From Phytoseiulus persimilis (lineage: Eukaryota > Arthropoda > Arachnida > Mesostigmata > Phytoseiidae), in contig CM075104.1 in assembly GCA_037576195.1 (NCBI GenBank), positions 9,244,775-9,308,774 on the forward strand: 64,000 bases of DNA. The letters are read 5' to 3'. Below the pieces are notes generated by a model. The model was not told the origin of the DNA and did no database searches. It worked only from the letters and a program-made list of their open reading frames with translations. Both the position numbers and the translations under genes were made by a program. Within the stretch, counting starts at the first letter, position 1. The number at the start of each line of letters is the position of its first letter. Positions 1 through 32,205 of the stretch are shown here, piece after piece.

Positions 1-10013
<10,013 letters not shown>

Positions 10014-10149
10014 CTGAAATTCAGAGCATCGATCCTTATCAATAGAGTTGAGAAGTTCAGGCATTTTATACCTCCCATCTATCCATGTAGGGAGATGAAT
10101 GAATGAGCTCCTGAGAGCTGACTTCATGAGTTCTCGAAGCAATAATGCA

Positions 10150-10215
10150 TAATCCATCAATGTATCCACGTATCTATCCACAGATCCATGGATCGATGGA
10201 TGATGATCAATGAAT
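10150..10215. repeat. Palindromic repeat, ATCCATGGAT type
   Basis: An AT-rich foldable segment centred on the perfect palindrome GATCCATGGATC (10183-10194), flanked by inverted ATCCATCAAT / ATGATCAATGAAT motifs. A close relative lies at 53236-53279. It sits upstream of the PHD1 exon of KAT6 copy A. Confidence 0.5.
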
Positions 10216-10348
10216 AATGCCTGAACTTCTTAGCTCTTCTCATCAACTGTGTCAAGGGATGCGCTCTGAGGCTCTAAGGATGTGGCATTCACGGTGATGT
10301 GCGAACAAGGGATGATACACTTGCACGCGGATAGTCACTCGGTATCCC

Positions 10349-10753
10349 ATGACAGCGACGAACGGAGCAGTTGAATCGGATCAGAATAGTCCCCACACGA
10401 AACGACCCTTGCTGAGTGATCTAGAGGAAAATGCACCAACCCCAAGCCAGCATGTTCCAACCCTTGAAGATGCGGCGACTAACACGATGTCTCTCGGCTC
10501 CTCAGCTCAGGCACGGCAGGACGACTCGTCACTGAAAAGAATCCGATCGGTCATCAAACGCACCAGGAAGGTAGAATACGTCACAGGGATCCTCTACGGA
10601 CGAAAGTTTCCGTACTCTGTCATTTGCTCTCTCGAAGTCACTGAGAGGCGAGGCTCTACGCAGCTCATATATGGGGGGATTCGCTACACACGGGAAGCTC
10701 ATATCGGGAGACAGGAACACTTGGATCCGCGTAACGTTCCTGGGACCCAATAA
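10349..10753 (+). CDS. ORF with FLYWCH-zinc-finger-like end, probably transposon-derived
   Basis: An ATG-initiated frame of 134 codons. The first two thirds are polar and unrecognised, with a basic patch (IRSVIKRTRK). The end reads STQLIYGGIRYTREA, like the start of a FLYWCH zinc finger; the expected Trp and following Cys block (DRNTWIRV, then NKCRYLL) lies in a neighbouring frame, so the domain appears broken. FLYWCH fingers are frequent in Mutator-type transposons. The ORF stops where the left arm of the inverted repeat array begins (about 10755), which suggests a shared element. Cellular origin is not excluded. Confidence 0.35.
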   Translation: MTATNGAVESDQNSPHTKRPLLSDLEENAPTPSQHVPTLEDAATNTMSLGSSAQARQDDSSLKRIRSVIKRTRKVEYVTGILYGRKFPYSVICSLEVTERRGSTQLIYGGIRYTREAHIGRQEHLDPRNVPGTQ

Positions 10754-10754
10754 A

Positions 10755-11927
10755 TGTCGCTATTTGCTTGCGAAGCCGCTAATTTTGGCTTCGGACATTT
10801 TGGCCCTAGAAATTCTGGCCTCGGAGACACATTGGCTTCGGACATTTGGGCCTCGGAGACATCTTGGCTTTGGGACATATTTGCCTCGGAGACATCTTGG
10901 CTTGATACTTTTTGGCCTCGGGGATATCTTGGCTCAGGTCATTCTGGCTTGGGACCTTCAAGCCTCAGGAGTCTCGGCCTTCGATACGTTGAAAGTTTGA
11001 CGAATGATTGTGCCGCGGCTACCAGCGGTGTCGAAAAAGTTCTCAATTTTTTTTCAAGCGACATACAGAGTGGCCCCTTCAACTAGAGACTCCACTTAAT
11101 TTGAGCTCAATTCTGACACAGTTGAAGTTGAAGTGGACGCTTCGTGTATGCTATGTCACTTGAGGAGTTTCCGGTCGACACTTCCAGTACTGACTCCGTC
11201 AAATACTGACCGCAGAAGACTGGAAAGTCGATTCCAACGGAGCCGGATCGATAACTTGACGGTCTTCATGGGCGTTGAAGTCGGCTCTCGGTCTCAAGTT
11301 ATTGATCTGACTTCGTTGGAATCGACTGTACAGTCCTCTCCGGATAGCATGTTACCGATGGTCACGACGGGAAGCATTGAGTCAAAACTCCGGGCGAGTT
11401 ATCGCCCCGGCATGGTGGGAATTCCAACGGTAACAGAAGTTCGAAATTCGATTCTGTTACGGTTAGGGAGCCCCAAATTTCGATAACAGCGTATGCTCCC
11501 TCATGTTTTGAGTCGGAAACTAGCTGTCCCAATTATGGCCTCCGAAAGCCAGGGGGAAAAGTCATAGGTTCCATCGAAAATCCACGACCGCACCCCCCCC
11601 CCCTCCTTGAGTCACTTCTGGATCCGCCACTGCTCTGATGTATCCCATCTATTGTCTATTATCTCTCCATCTATTATCTCTCCGACGACGGAAGTTTCCC
11701 GATTTGACTGGATCACCAATATGAGTCGATAAGCCAAGATGTCTCCGGGGCACAAATGTCCCAAGTCAAGATGTCTGCGAGGCCGAAACGTCCTAAGCCA
11801 GGATGTATCCGAGGCCAAAATGTCTGAAGCCGAACTGTCTTCGGGGCCAAAGTGTGCGTGCCGGAAGGCGTCCGGAGTCAAAATGTCGAAAGCCAAAATA
11901 TCCTGGACCGATTTGCTTGGACCATAC
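10755..11927. mobile_element. Foldback-type element with arms built of ~32-bp subrepeats
   Basis: The left arm (about 10755-10985) is a row of degenerate units of about 32 bp with core GCCTCGGAGACATCTTGGCT. The right arm (about 11720-11927) carries the same units in inverse orientation. Between them lie about 730 bp containing strong hairpins but no recognisable gene. Long inverted termini made of short tandem subrepeats are the hallmark of foldback (FB-like) elements, some of which belong to the Mutator superfamily. Exact ends and target-site duplication were not resolved. Confidence 0.6.
11226..11327. repeat. Long hairpin, 34-bp arms
   Basis: Arm 11226-11259 and arm 11294-11327 are inverse complements over 34 positions with about four mismatches, separated by a 34-base loop. 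The arms contain GATTCCAACG and its complement CGTTGGAATC. Shorter hairpins follow at about 11431-11459 (TAACAGAA / TTCTGTTA) and 11464-11502 (AGGGAGC / GCTCCCT). All lie inside the foldback element. Confidence 0.8.
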
Positions 11928-11929
11928 CT

Positions 11930-14766
11930 CGCATGAATGATCACCTCGTTTTCCGATGTTGTAGGCCTTCTTCTCTGGGTCTCGTTTTGTAGCTTGGTTC
12001 ACTACTTCATCAGTAGTCGAGCGCTCGGCGAGTGGAACGTGAACCTACGAAACCCCTAGTTCAGCTGCTGCTCATCTTGGTTCCGGCTTTCTTCCACATA
12101 GCTCGCGAGAAGTGCACGAGAAGGAGCCCCGCATCCTTGGAATACTCCTTAATATTTAGTTTTCTACAAACCATCCGATGACTCTGTTCAGTGAGTTCGT
12201 GCGGTTGATATCCTTTCCCACAGACAGGAGGGAGGTCAGGCGCTGTGGGCTCAACAGAGGATTCGGCCCATCATTGAGGGGAATAAGACAACAGGCCGAC
12301 CGTGAACGTAGAGCCCAGGGGAGAATGAGGTCTGAAAACTCAGGATAAACACCGGAATCGAAAGACCGAGACTCTGGGTCATCGGAGGTTCTATGAGGAA
12401 CCGGCTCGGAGTCTTCCACCCACTCACGAGAGATGAGACGTTGGCTGCCCACGCCGATTTCGAAGTGAACGAAGTCGAGTTCCAGTACGATGTCTGTCCT
12501 GTTTGTGGTTCCCGCGTGTCGATCCAGGCAGCGAAACACACGAGGCTTCGTTTTTCTTCTTCACTCCGCCTTGACCATCACGGGCAACGCCGCACACCAC
12601 AAATACCAAGGTATTCCATACATGATTTCTCTTGGGATGTTTTCTTCATCGAACAATCCTTGCTTCCAATTTTTTCGCATCAGGGCGCGTGGAGCAGACA
12701 GTCGTCAGCAGCCACATCTAGGAAAGCGAGGAGAAGTGACCATAAACAGAGAGACTTGACGTGTCTATGAACAGAGCAGCTGGAGTCTTCCTGTTGTTCT
12801 GCTGCCCCTACGCAAATTAAAGGGGTTTCAATGGGAAGGTTTTCCCAGTCTTCTCACCGAGCGGTACTTGAACTCGCTGCGACATTGGTCCGCGGGTGGA
12901 AAATAATATCAGAAAACACTAATCTAGGACGATGAGAAAGTTGTGTGGAGCTGTTCATTCGAAGAGGAAATAAGCGGAGGAATCGGGTCGGGTTTTATTC
13001 ATCACGGTATTCGCTGTCGTACTTCCTGGTTGTGTTGTCTTCCTGAAGAGATCGCTAGTGAATCAAATTAGAAGGATAGCGGGCAGTTCCCCTATCCCCG
13101 AAGAATGAAACAGCTATCTCTGTCCGTCAGTACGCACGCTCGCTTCCCCAAGCACATGTTTCTGAAGGATTCCAATAGCTGCTCGATAACTGTTGGGATC
13201 TCGCCCGGTCCGCTTAGTGGATGGAAGGATTCGAGCAAGCTAAGAGGGGACAAACTGACTGCGACTCATCGACCCCCAGGATAAGAGCTGCGAATCGGCG
13301 TGGATGTGAAACGAGCACAGGCTCTTCTCGATTGGTTGCTGCAGCAGCACTCTCTCACCGCAAATATGCGATCTGACGGAGCGCCCACTTCACAAATATC
13401 AACGGTCCCAAGTCCTTGGGCGGCCCATGGTGCCTGCGGAACTCCGTCTCCGAAAACTTCAAGGCGAGGGATCACAGGAGGTGGACTGGAAAGTGGACCG
13501 TCGTTCAGCTATGGACAGCCGCAACCACGAACCGGAATCAGCCGCTCGCCGGCTTTCAATACTTTCAATCGCTGCCCCTCCGCCTGGAGACTACGTGGCA
13601 GCGCATTAGGCGCAGGGGGTGGCGATGGTTCGCTTCTCTACCAGGATGCTCGACGATTGTGCGCCTTGCGTTCTGTGCAAGAATCGCGGCAGTTCCTGAG
13701 AGGCAACTAAACTGGGTTCAAAGACTCACTGTCATTGCTGGAGCCATCCTCACTTTATATAATCCGCCTCGTCCGTCACTTTGTTCGCCCTCCTCCCGCA
13801 CTATGCAGGTGGTTTCGGGGTCAATCTGACCAAATACACATCTAAGTCTTGTTTTTTTTCGTGTAGTCTGAGGAAATCCCTCCGGCCAGCAGGGATGAGT
13901 CTTCTACCCTATCAGTGTGGTGGATCCACTAAAACCTCATATGTCATTTGTGGAGGACCGCGGACTCAGATCTTCGATCCGTCTGTTACTCCCGAAACCT
14001 TTACAGTCGCAATTTACTCGATGTCTATGTACCCTAAAATAGTATGCGATCGAGTCCAATGTACTATACTTTGATTTTCGGAATTCGGGATGTCTCTCAT
14101 GGGAGGCCCACTCTGGTCATTGCTCTGCTTGCTAGCGCTATTTTCTTCGACATGACCTTTCTTATGAAACTGGGGATCCCTCTCCATTCTCCTTCGCCGC
14201 TCATCATTTCCTCGATGAGTTCGGGTGTTTCACTTGCATCAACATAAGCTCTCTCTATTGCGAACTTTGCGAAGTCTATGGCGGTTAATCTGGGTTCGAT
14301 CCAACCATACTTCCCGAAGTCTAGGGCGGTGATTCAGCTTGATTTTTTACAAGGTCCGACCCTCCACTAGGACTCCGAGAGTCGTCCCTCACAGCAAGGT
14401 ATCGTTTTCAGTATCCTTATCTTGATACTCTTTCGTTCATTCACCGGTTGAGAATCGTCAACCGTGACATCGCCTACTCTGCTGCGCATGCTTTCCGGGA
14501 AATGCGGCCGCGTACCGCAGGACCTAGTAGAGTCCCGCGAGTTTTCGCTCGTGGGTTCTCATGATTGCCATATTTGTATTTCGCACGTCACATCTGAGGC
14601 TGGAGATTTGTGGAAATACACTATACGCGGCGCTGTGCTCCACTGCACGAAAACGACTTCGTATATTCGTATGGGTTCCAACCCTGTTGCGTCAGTGGAG
14701 TGAATATCTTTTCCAGTCAGTTTCTATACTTCTACCAGGGATCCGTCGTGACTTCGCGACACTAGA
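11930..14766. other. No recognised gene
   Basis: Several mid-length open frames occur on both strands, for example minus 12156-12539 and plus 13300-13830, but none shows a recognisable domain and opposite-strand frames overlap. One copy of the dispersed ~50-bp repeat lies at 14271-14340. I see nothing else that can be supported. Confidence 0.45.
14271..14340. repeat. Dispersed ~50-bp repeat, copy 2
   Basis: Two partial units with GAAGTCTATGGCGGT and GAAGTCTAGGGCGGTGATTC joined by TCGATCCAACCATACTTCC, matching the family at 4255-4420 and 32046-32205. Confidence 0.6.
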
Positions 14767-14774
14767 CTCTAGAG

Positions 14775-14989
14775 CAGTGGTTCTCAAACTCCACTGACTC
14801 ATCGACCCCCTAGGCGACTTCGTTGAAGTTTATGGACTGCCGTCCCCCAAGGGGTCGACCGTCGACCCTTGATCCACCTACGTGGACGCCAAGAAGTATG
14901 GTCGAATCCTCCCCGGCATCACCTCTGTGAACCGGAGATTGGCCATCGACCCCCTGGGGGTCGACCGTCGACCACTTTGAGAACCACCG
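14775..14989. mobile_element. hAT-type MITE with 8-bp target-site duplication
   Basis: A 215-bp element bounded by inverted termini CAGTGGTTCTCAAA (left) and TTTGAGAACCACCG (right), and flanked by the direct repeat CTCTAGAG at 14767-14774 and 14990-14997. The CAGTGGTTCTCAA terminus and the 8-bp duplication are typical of non-autonomous hAT elements. A second internal inverted repeat, TCGACCCCCTAGG / CCCCTGGGGGTCGACC-like, strengthens the foldback. No coding potential. The clean ends suggest a fairly recent insertion. Confidence 0.9.
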
Positions 14990-14999
14990 CTCTAGAGCG

Positions 15000-16900
15000 T
15001 GAGGTTTCGGCGGTGAGAGAGAGTAATTTGGATTCGGGTAACTGGGATTCGGTTGAGTGGGATAGGACGCGCCAGCCGAGCCCACAGCCTTGGTCTCTGC
15101 GACCTCAGTCTCCGGTCGATAGAAAGGATAAGAAGGGAACCCTTTGCATGGAGGGAAGTTTTGCGGAGAAGTTTCCGAACGAACCAATTTCAATTTTCCG
15201 CAGGACGCACCAGCATAGTCGCCCAATATCATCTTCAGTGTGAGCAGCGCGTTGGAGTGCGCTCAGAGGTTTGGCTACACGAGACTCATGCCTCAGTAAC
15301 CATATCGATATTTGACGACTTATTCCATGTTCTTCATTGTAAGGGGAGCAGAGCATGAAACGCACCGAGAAGGAAAATCAAAAAGAGAGCAATATGACCG
15401 AAGAAGCAGGAATGGGTGGAATATGGAAAAACCCAATTCGGCATTTTTATGCATTTGAGTCATTTTGCCCGAAATTCCCTAGCTCTACAATCTTTCAAAG
15501 CGCGACCTATTACGGAGTTCCATGGGGAGTGGAAATCGGCAGATATGAAGTCGAGCGCTCGGGGGGATTAAACACTTCAAGAGCGAGAGAGAGAGAGAAG
15601 ATGCTAGAAAGGCCCCTTATTTAAATTGATAATCGATACCCCAGACTCTGTCCAATGGTGTTCTGTGTTCCTCCTTTCCCATAGGTGGAAATATGTACTA
15701 GCTGAATCAGTGGGACTCGTTTGCTCATTCCTTACAGCGCCATCCGATCATATATTTATTTACATAGCACGATCTCTGTGCCCAACTTGGGATACTCTAG
15801 GACCCTAAGGTTTGTCGAAGTTCTCGCCGAGTCGGAGGCAAGGTTTCCACTAGACTCTCGTACACCTGTATTGAGACTCTCGAGTCCACCTATAAAGTAA
15901 ATCTCGACTCCATTCTGAACTGAACCGGGAGTCTTCGCTAATGATACGAATCGCTGACTACGAAGTGTGTACGGATCCAAGTCATTGAAGATAGTACATC
16001 TTCAATAATTATTTAACTACAGTTCGACGTCCGAATGTATTTCATGTACAAAAGTCTACAAAAACGGACCCACGGTTGAGGACATTCGACACATGCCACA
16101 CAATGAGCTCCCAGCATATTTTCCTCCTGCTTCCATATGAGGAAGATTACAATGCAAGTGCCACAGCTGTCTTCGAACGAGGGTTCAACTGAGAGACGGA
16201 GTCCCCGGGAATCCAGCGAAGAATCTCATCAGATACTCAATGCTTCCGAGTCCCTTCAACAGTACCTACAACTCATTGAAGCTCATTGTGAGTCACGGAA
16301 ATTTCGGCGGCATTGACGAAGGTAAATAAACAACTAGACTAATTTCATATGATGCTCAGGGCGAGGGTCGCCCGATCTCCTGTTACGTCGGATTGAAGTG
16401 AATTCGTGGAGAACTACAATCATGAGAACATTTCCCTCAGAAGTCTTCCGAGAGGGTTTCAGGTCCGAATCCCCATGCTGCTTCTAATTTGGAGGGAATG
16501 AGTTCCGAAGGAACTAGCTGTCCGTTCGGTGACCGAACAAAGCAACTCGCGTGCGAGACAAACTTCCAGAAATTCAAACTTGGGCTTAGGAATATGGATT
16601 CATCAACTTCGGCACGATCCCGTGAAGAAACTAGCTCTTCTGGATCTAGTGCGATAGCGCATCTTTATCACTGTTGTGGAAGCATACATGTTCTTCCTTG
16701 TATCGCCGTAGTTCCATCATCCTTCTTCTAACACCTCGACGGTATTCTGGATTCCGTCGCGGTCATTCTCCCGCATGAGGAATCTGGAGCTTTTGGGGGG
16801 CTACATCACGGATTTAAGGGGCATCCGATCTGGAGTCGGAGGGGTGATGTAGCGAAGCTTCAGCGTGTGAACAGACGGACTACGAAATATTTGCTCAAGA
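15000..16900. other. No recognised gene
   Basis: This is the downstream flank of KAT6 copy B. A short inverted repeat, CTACATCAC / GTGATGTAG, lies at about 16800-16855. No open frame is long enough or similar enough to a known family to call. Confidence 0.45.
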
Positions 16901-16941
16901 TGAGAAAGTATCACTCAGACGGATTCGTCCCCTCCCTGATG

Positions 16942-27123
<10,182 letters not shown>

Positions 27124-28520
27124 ATCGGGGGGTTGTCTGAAAAAGCGTGAGATCATATGAGCACAGGTATCCTCCTAGGTCTGTTACTTGCGCCATTCTT
27201 TCGGGCAGGGAAACAAAATCCTTCGCCGCGTCAATGAAGCAGTAAAACCTGATGGGGCCGAAATAAACTCCCTCCTCAATGATTTTCTCTAGTGGTTCAT
27301 CTATCCCCATTCGATCTAGGATGGTTAGTTGGAGCGAATCGAACTAGGCGTTCACCAAAGGTTCTGTGACCGAAATTGAGAAGAGAACGAGACTCGTAGG
27401 GATCGAGACAGAGACATTTGCGGAGGAATCATGGGGGCTCTCAGCCGACCGTCTAACTGCAAGGCTCCGACTCTATTCCAGAACCCTCGATGGGCAAACA
27501 CGTCGTTTTGAGAGCTTCAAAGTCTAAGTGTAGGCGTTTCTTAGTGCAGGAGGTCGTCGCATTGCCTCCTTCCGGGAGTCGAACTCCTTGTCAGTTGGTG
27601 ACGGGGCTGAGATTCCGTACTTCCAGTCCGGTTGAATTTCCTCAGCTGAACGCCACTGATTTCTTGCAGCCTCAATGAGGCCCTCAACGTCGAATACATT
27701 CGATAGCTCACCAAAATGCACTCAATAGTGCACTTCAGATGCAAAACGATATTTGACATCGATTCGGCGACGCTCATTACTATACCAGTCGGGCTCGGCC
27801 CGGCTCGAAATGGAAGCAGAATTTCAAGAGCCACTCGGACGGAACATTAGGACATCTCCGTAACTTCGCGACCATCGTCGAACACAAGAAAAGTTATGCC
27901 TCGAACATTAAGCATAGCTCTCAGAAGCCCATAGTCGCCTACAGTTGTTCATTGCCGTTGTGTATCTATGTACGCCAGGCGCATAACCATGGGCGTTCGG
28001 CCACATCCCAGCCTGCCAGGCGATGCTTCAGATGTAGAATTCAAAGTAAACTTACAGTTAGCCCCCCTTCAGTAATCCAATGCAACACAGCAAGGGTCAA
28101 ATGTTCCGAGATTATCTCACAAATTTCAGCGTCGCCATTCGAAATGTTGATGTTGTGGACATGGCTGTAGCGCAACCCTGGATGAATGAATTGGCGCCTT
28201 CAGAATCCGCTATCTTCTCGCTTCGGGTTCGGCCGAGCTCTGGCTGGTGCTCGCTTCCGAACCTTGAATTCGTCCGGAATATGGAGCTTCTCCAACGCGT
28301 TCGAGTAGCTTCCTCAGATACATTCAGTCTTGATTTTCGAAAATCGCTCCCATGCAGCTCCGATGAAGGCCACAGAGCGACCGACTCGGCTCTTGCGTCG
28401 GAGCAACGACCTGCTGAGTGTCAATGAACAGACTGTGCCAAGTTTGTGGTATTTCGGCTCAGACCAACTCCCATCTTGACTTCTGTTTCCCCATGAGAAT
28501 CCATCTGAGGATAAGAAATG
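27124..28520. other. Upstream flank of KAT6 copy B; no recognised gene
   Basis: It should contain the 5' untranslated exon(s) and promoter of KAT6 copy B: an acceptor-like TTTTTCAG precedes the ATG-bearing exon, so transcription begins further right. No TATA or other promoter element can be fixed from sequence alone. Confidence 0.4.
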
Positions 28521-28521
28521 A

Positions 28522-28776
28522 TTATTTATCCGCGCTGGAATGCGGTCTCATCTCTTCTCTCCTGGCCGTCACGTCTTCCTGAGAAGTATATAGCTCCGGG
28601 TCGGAACGAAATGATTCGAGTGGTTCGAAGTCATCAGAAGAGGAAAGTTCGTACCCCTTTAGCACCTGTTCCAATAAAATCCTTACCACCCAGTTTCTCG
28701 GCTCCTCAGATTCTCTTCGAAGCTCTCGAGTGATGTGTGAAAGGAAAACGCGCTTGGCAGCTGTTCGATGTGCCAT
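28522..28776 (-). other. Small ORF, possible gag-like fragment of a BEL/Pao-type fossil
   Basis: An 84-codon frame starts at a good-context ATG (AACCATGG) and reads charged and helical (RVFLSHITRELRRESEE, then ILLEQVL). The pattern is faintly like the N-terminal gag region of BEL/Pao LTR elements, but there is no diagnostic motif. It could equally be a short host exon. If an element, it is a broken fragment only. Confidence 0.2.
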
Positions 28777-28799
28777 GGTTCAGGTTCCCAGAAATATTG

Positions 28800-31040
28800 A
28801 TCATCAGTGGGTGCCCAACGGCCCCGGAATCATCGGAGAGGAACCATGGATTGATCTTTGGTCATTGAGTGTTCTCCTCTCTGATGAGGAGTAAATTATA
28901 GTGGCGGATTCTCGGCCCGATTCCGGTGAAATATGATTCTAAGGGCTGTCCGGAACCGCATGGATCATGAGGCGCTGGAAGCGGCTGATTGTCACATGGG
29001 ACCAGCATTCTAGGCATCGGTCACGGTTTGAGCTTCCACCACGACGTGCAATTCATTCGAATTCCTTCAATTGCGCTCCGGAGGGTTTTGATGAAACTCC
29101 GATTTTTCTGTGCCCCTCTCATAGTCTAAATGACGAATTCTTCCGATTTCGGAGGGGTCACCTCGAGCGATGTTGATATTTGTTGAACTACGAGTGGGAT
29201 GGTCGTGAGATCAGAGAAAAAAGGTAGGCGGAATCCATTCGCTGAGCAATGAAAAGGCATTTGATCCTGTTGTCGCAGTGAGGAGAAGATGTCGGAGGAG
29301 AGCATTCGGATCTCCGCGTCTCGAAATCGGAAACTTTGCTTTCAGGTTCCCTGAATATCCCTGACCGCCCTCTAACTCGGACTATTCCTGAATACGCCAC
29401 TGGCTAGGATGGATACTTCCATTTCCGACGACATCCCCGAATCTGTCCTACTGGCGCTATACTCTCCCTGCTGACCCAGTCATAGAAATCGAAGTTCCTA
29501 TTTCTCACGGTTGATTCGAATTTTTCTCTTCAGTTTTCTCTCTCGGTTCTTAACAACCGATCATTGAATGACTCGCTGGTACTCACTGTTGTGTCAGTTG
29601 AGGGAATATCGATCTGATCCACCATGCCGGCTACTGAGTATAGCTCGCCCCGCGTCGTCAGATGTCACAGGGCTACCTAATCATTCGTATCGAGGCAGAA
29701 GTCTTCGCAGTGGAAAAACTACTATGCAGCGCGTGCTTTCGGCGGCTTGGGGAATCGCTTGGATTCGCAATCTTTCTCCAGACGCCACAGCTGAAACTCG
29801 GGGAGATAATGAATATACAAAAACAAAGGTAGTTCGAGGTGCTTCGTGTGGCGCAAAATACCGAGGTTTCTTCCTGCGGGCGCTAGGAAGCCCGAACTCC
29901 GGGGCAGCAGAATCTTGGACTGACCCGCTGAATGTTATCATTGCCAACTGAATCGATGTCGTCTCAGGAGCAATCCCGAGGCTCCCATGACGTGTGAGTT
30001 AGGAAGGATGCGGGGAAAAAAGCCTCTGAGGCATTTTCGGGAGAACCAAGCTTTTTCAGCTCAATGATTGGAGCTTGACGTGGTAGCCTCCATTCGCAAT
30101 CGTCCGAATCCAAAACAATGGATCCGACGTCCCACTAATTTACTATCCACTGCGACCATCGATTTATTGGAGCTTTTGGGGGTGGATCTGATTCATCCTC
30201 GTTGGAGTCTATAGAGGTGGTTCTAGGCTAAATCGGACCATACTCCCTGGAGTCCACGGATTTCCTCCCAGACTCCTGTTGTCCTAATTATCTGATGACA
30301 TTTCCTGAAGGTACAACCGGTAGATTCATAGGGAGATGAAAAACACTGATTCATTCTTAGGACTTGCCGTCGACGTCCCAGGAGTCGACATCGACCACTC
30401 CGAGAGCCACTGATATGAACTCTGTAGAATTTTCTTTCCTCTGTGATGGTCTCTTCCGTGGGAATGATGACGAGGACAGAGGTTTACTAGAGCACTTCAT
30501 CAGCACCGAGCTTGGATTCGCTGGAATCTGCGTCTGAAGTGTTCTTGGAGTGATTTCCGGAGCGGCTGCTTGAGTTGGAATATCCGAAGCAAGTGGCACA
30601 TGTCTTAGTGAGGACACAGGCAACCAAAGACATACGTTAGCTCCAGCTCCATCGAGAGGAGGAGCTACGGAATGTTCGTGTGGGGGTAAACCGCAGCAAG
30701 ATTGATGACGCACCTGGAAGAAATCAACTCCTTGATTCCATTTTCCGCAACCGGGATATCGGTGAATGGCCAGTGGTTCGAATATGGGAGCGCCGGTGGG
30801 ACCCGGTGCCGAACCAGGACCCTAATCTGAGCTCCGGAAAATCGCTCGAAAATCGTCTCGTCTTCTCATTCCCAATCGCCGCACCGGAAACAGGTCGATT
30901 TCCTAGGAACGATACCGAAAGTCCCCCCTGCTATGTATGGGCTCACTCGAGTCGGTTCTGGTCACTGGAGGGAATTCGGATAGAAAATGCTGCTGATATG
31001 CCGGTGCGAAACGAGCCGTATAGGCACAGGAAGTGTGCTA
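28800..31040. other. No recognised gene
   Basis: One copy of the dispersed ~50-bp repeat occurs at about 30195-30255 (TCGGACCATACTCCCTGGAGTCCACGG-type). Open frames are short and of mixed composition. Nothing else is supportable. Confidence 0.4.
30195..30255. repeat. Dispersed ~50-bp repeat, copy 3
   Basis: Reads GGAGTCTATAGAGGTGG, then AATCGGACCATACTCC, then GGAGTCCACGG, aligning with the cores at 4255-4420, 14271-14340 and 32046-32205. It is preceded by GGAGCTTTTGGGGG, also found near 16788. Confidence 0.55.
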
Positions 31041-31044
31041 CCTG

Positions 31045-31215
31045 GTCTTCCTTGATTGGCGACTCGGAGCTCCAGGTAGCGACCGCTGGAATCAACATGA
31101 ACCCCATTCTAGGATCACCTCGAAATGGAGTAGGATGAAAATTCGATCGATGCGATCAATAGGAAGCAAACCTCACAATTTGCACTCGACCGCCTGTTCC
31201 ATGGATCGATGGCTA
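31045..31215 (+). repeat. Inverted duplication, left copy (possible BEL/Pao-type fossil)
   Basis: About 170 bp nearly matching the reverse complement of 32493-32665. Shared blocks include GATTGGC, TCGGAGCT, TAGCGACCGCT, CTAGGATCACCT, ATTCGATCGATGCGAT and CCTGTTCCATGGATCGAT. The conceptual reading resembles the late part of a retroelement protease region, but weakly. Treated as a broken fragment; function none. Confidence 0.5.
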
Positions 31216-32045
31216 GAATGCCTCTTTCTCCAAGAGCACGAGTCCCTCTGGCCGGGAGAAATATCTGGAAGATGGATCGGTATGACTGAAGTCTCAGGAT
31301 CCGCATAATCCGAACGAAGAATGGAGGAGATGATGGCTCTGATACATACCTGGATCCTAGTCTTTTCCTGCTGAATTCCATTCGGGGCCATGAAGAGCCA
31401 TGGGGGATAGAATGCATTCACGCACGACCCAGAAGAATTGGAAATTCAGTCGGAGTGTGGGATTCATAAAGATAATACCCACTAGAGAAAAATCTAGGGA
31501 GATTATCTCGGAGATGCGAGAGAATGGAAGTTTTGAAGAGTTTGGGATTACACGTTGGGAGGGAGACTTGAGGAGAAGGGCATTCCGGAGGCGAGTTGTG
31601 CGAGGGAAGAGGGCAGACTCAAACTGACCAGAACGGTTGCTGAACAATTGAATAGAATGGGGGTGTTGTACGTGACTATGTCTGGTTGCACGAGCAGGGG
31701 CCGGAGGGGAGGAACGAGGGAAGAGAGTCCGGCTGAATATCTTCAATGGAAGTATCTGTACTAGATAGTTTACCCGAGAGCCCGTCAAACTGTGTGCAAC
31801 GGTACCCTAGGGTGCCGCGTGTGCCAGGGGTGCAAAGAGTGTCGCGGGTAGTCAATCATACTCTGACGATAATGTCGCCTCGGTCTGATCATACACTTCG
31901 GCATCCCTCGGCACCCTGGAGAGCCCATGTCGGAAGAGTGACGACCTCCGCCATATCCTACCAGCCGGTCGCGCTGTGCGCGGTTGGACGGCGTTCCCTG
32001 GCATCGAGACACTTTTCTCACTCTTCACTGCGTCAGCATCATAGT

Positions 32046-32205
32046 TTTTAAAAGTATGGTCAGATTGGTCTCGTAATCACCCCTCCAGATTCGGAGAAGC
32101 ATGGTCAGATTGGTCTCCGAATCACCCCTCTAGACTTGAATAAGTATGGTCAGATCGGTTCCGGAATCAGCCCTCCAAACTTGAATAAGTATAAAGTAAA
32201 ATAAG
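32046..32205. repeat. Dispersed ~50-bp tandem repeat, array 4 (inverted)
   Basis: Three clear units of about 50 bp containing AGTATGGTCAGATTGGTCTC and AATCACCCCTCCAGA, then TTGAATA. The reverse complement matches the core seen at 4255-4420, 14271-14340 and 30195-30255. This is the cleanest array of the family in the window. Confidence 0.75.

Noticed and set aside
12156-12770. Overlapping opposite-strand frames of over 120 codons
   Set aside because: Neither strand shows a recognisable domain or splice context, and they overlap, so at most one could be real; not called.
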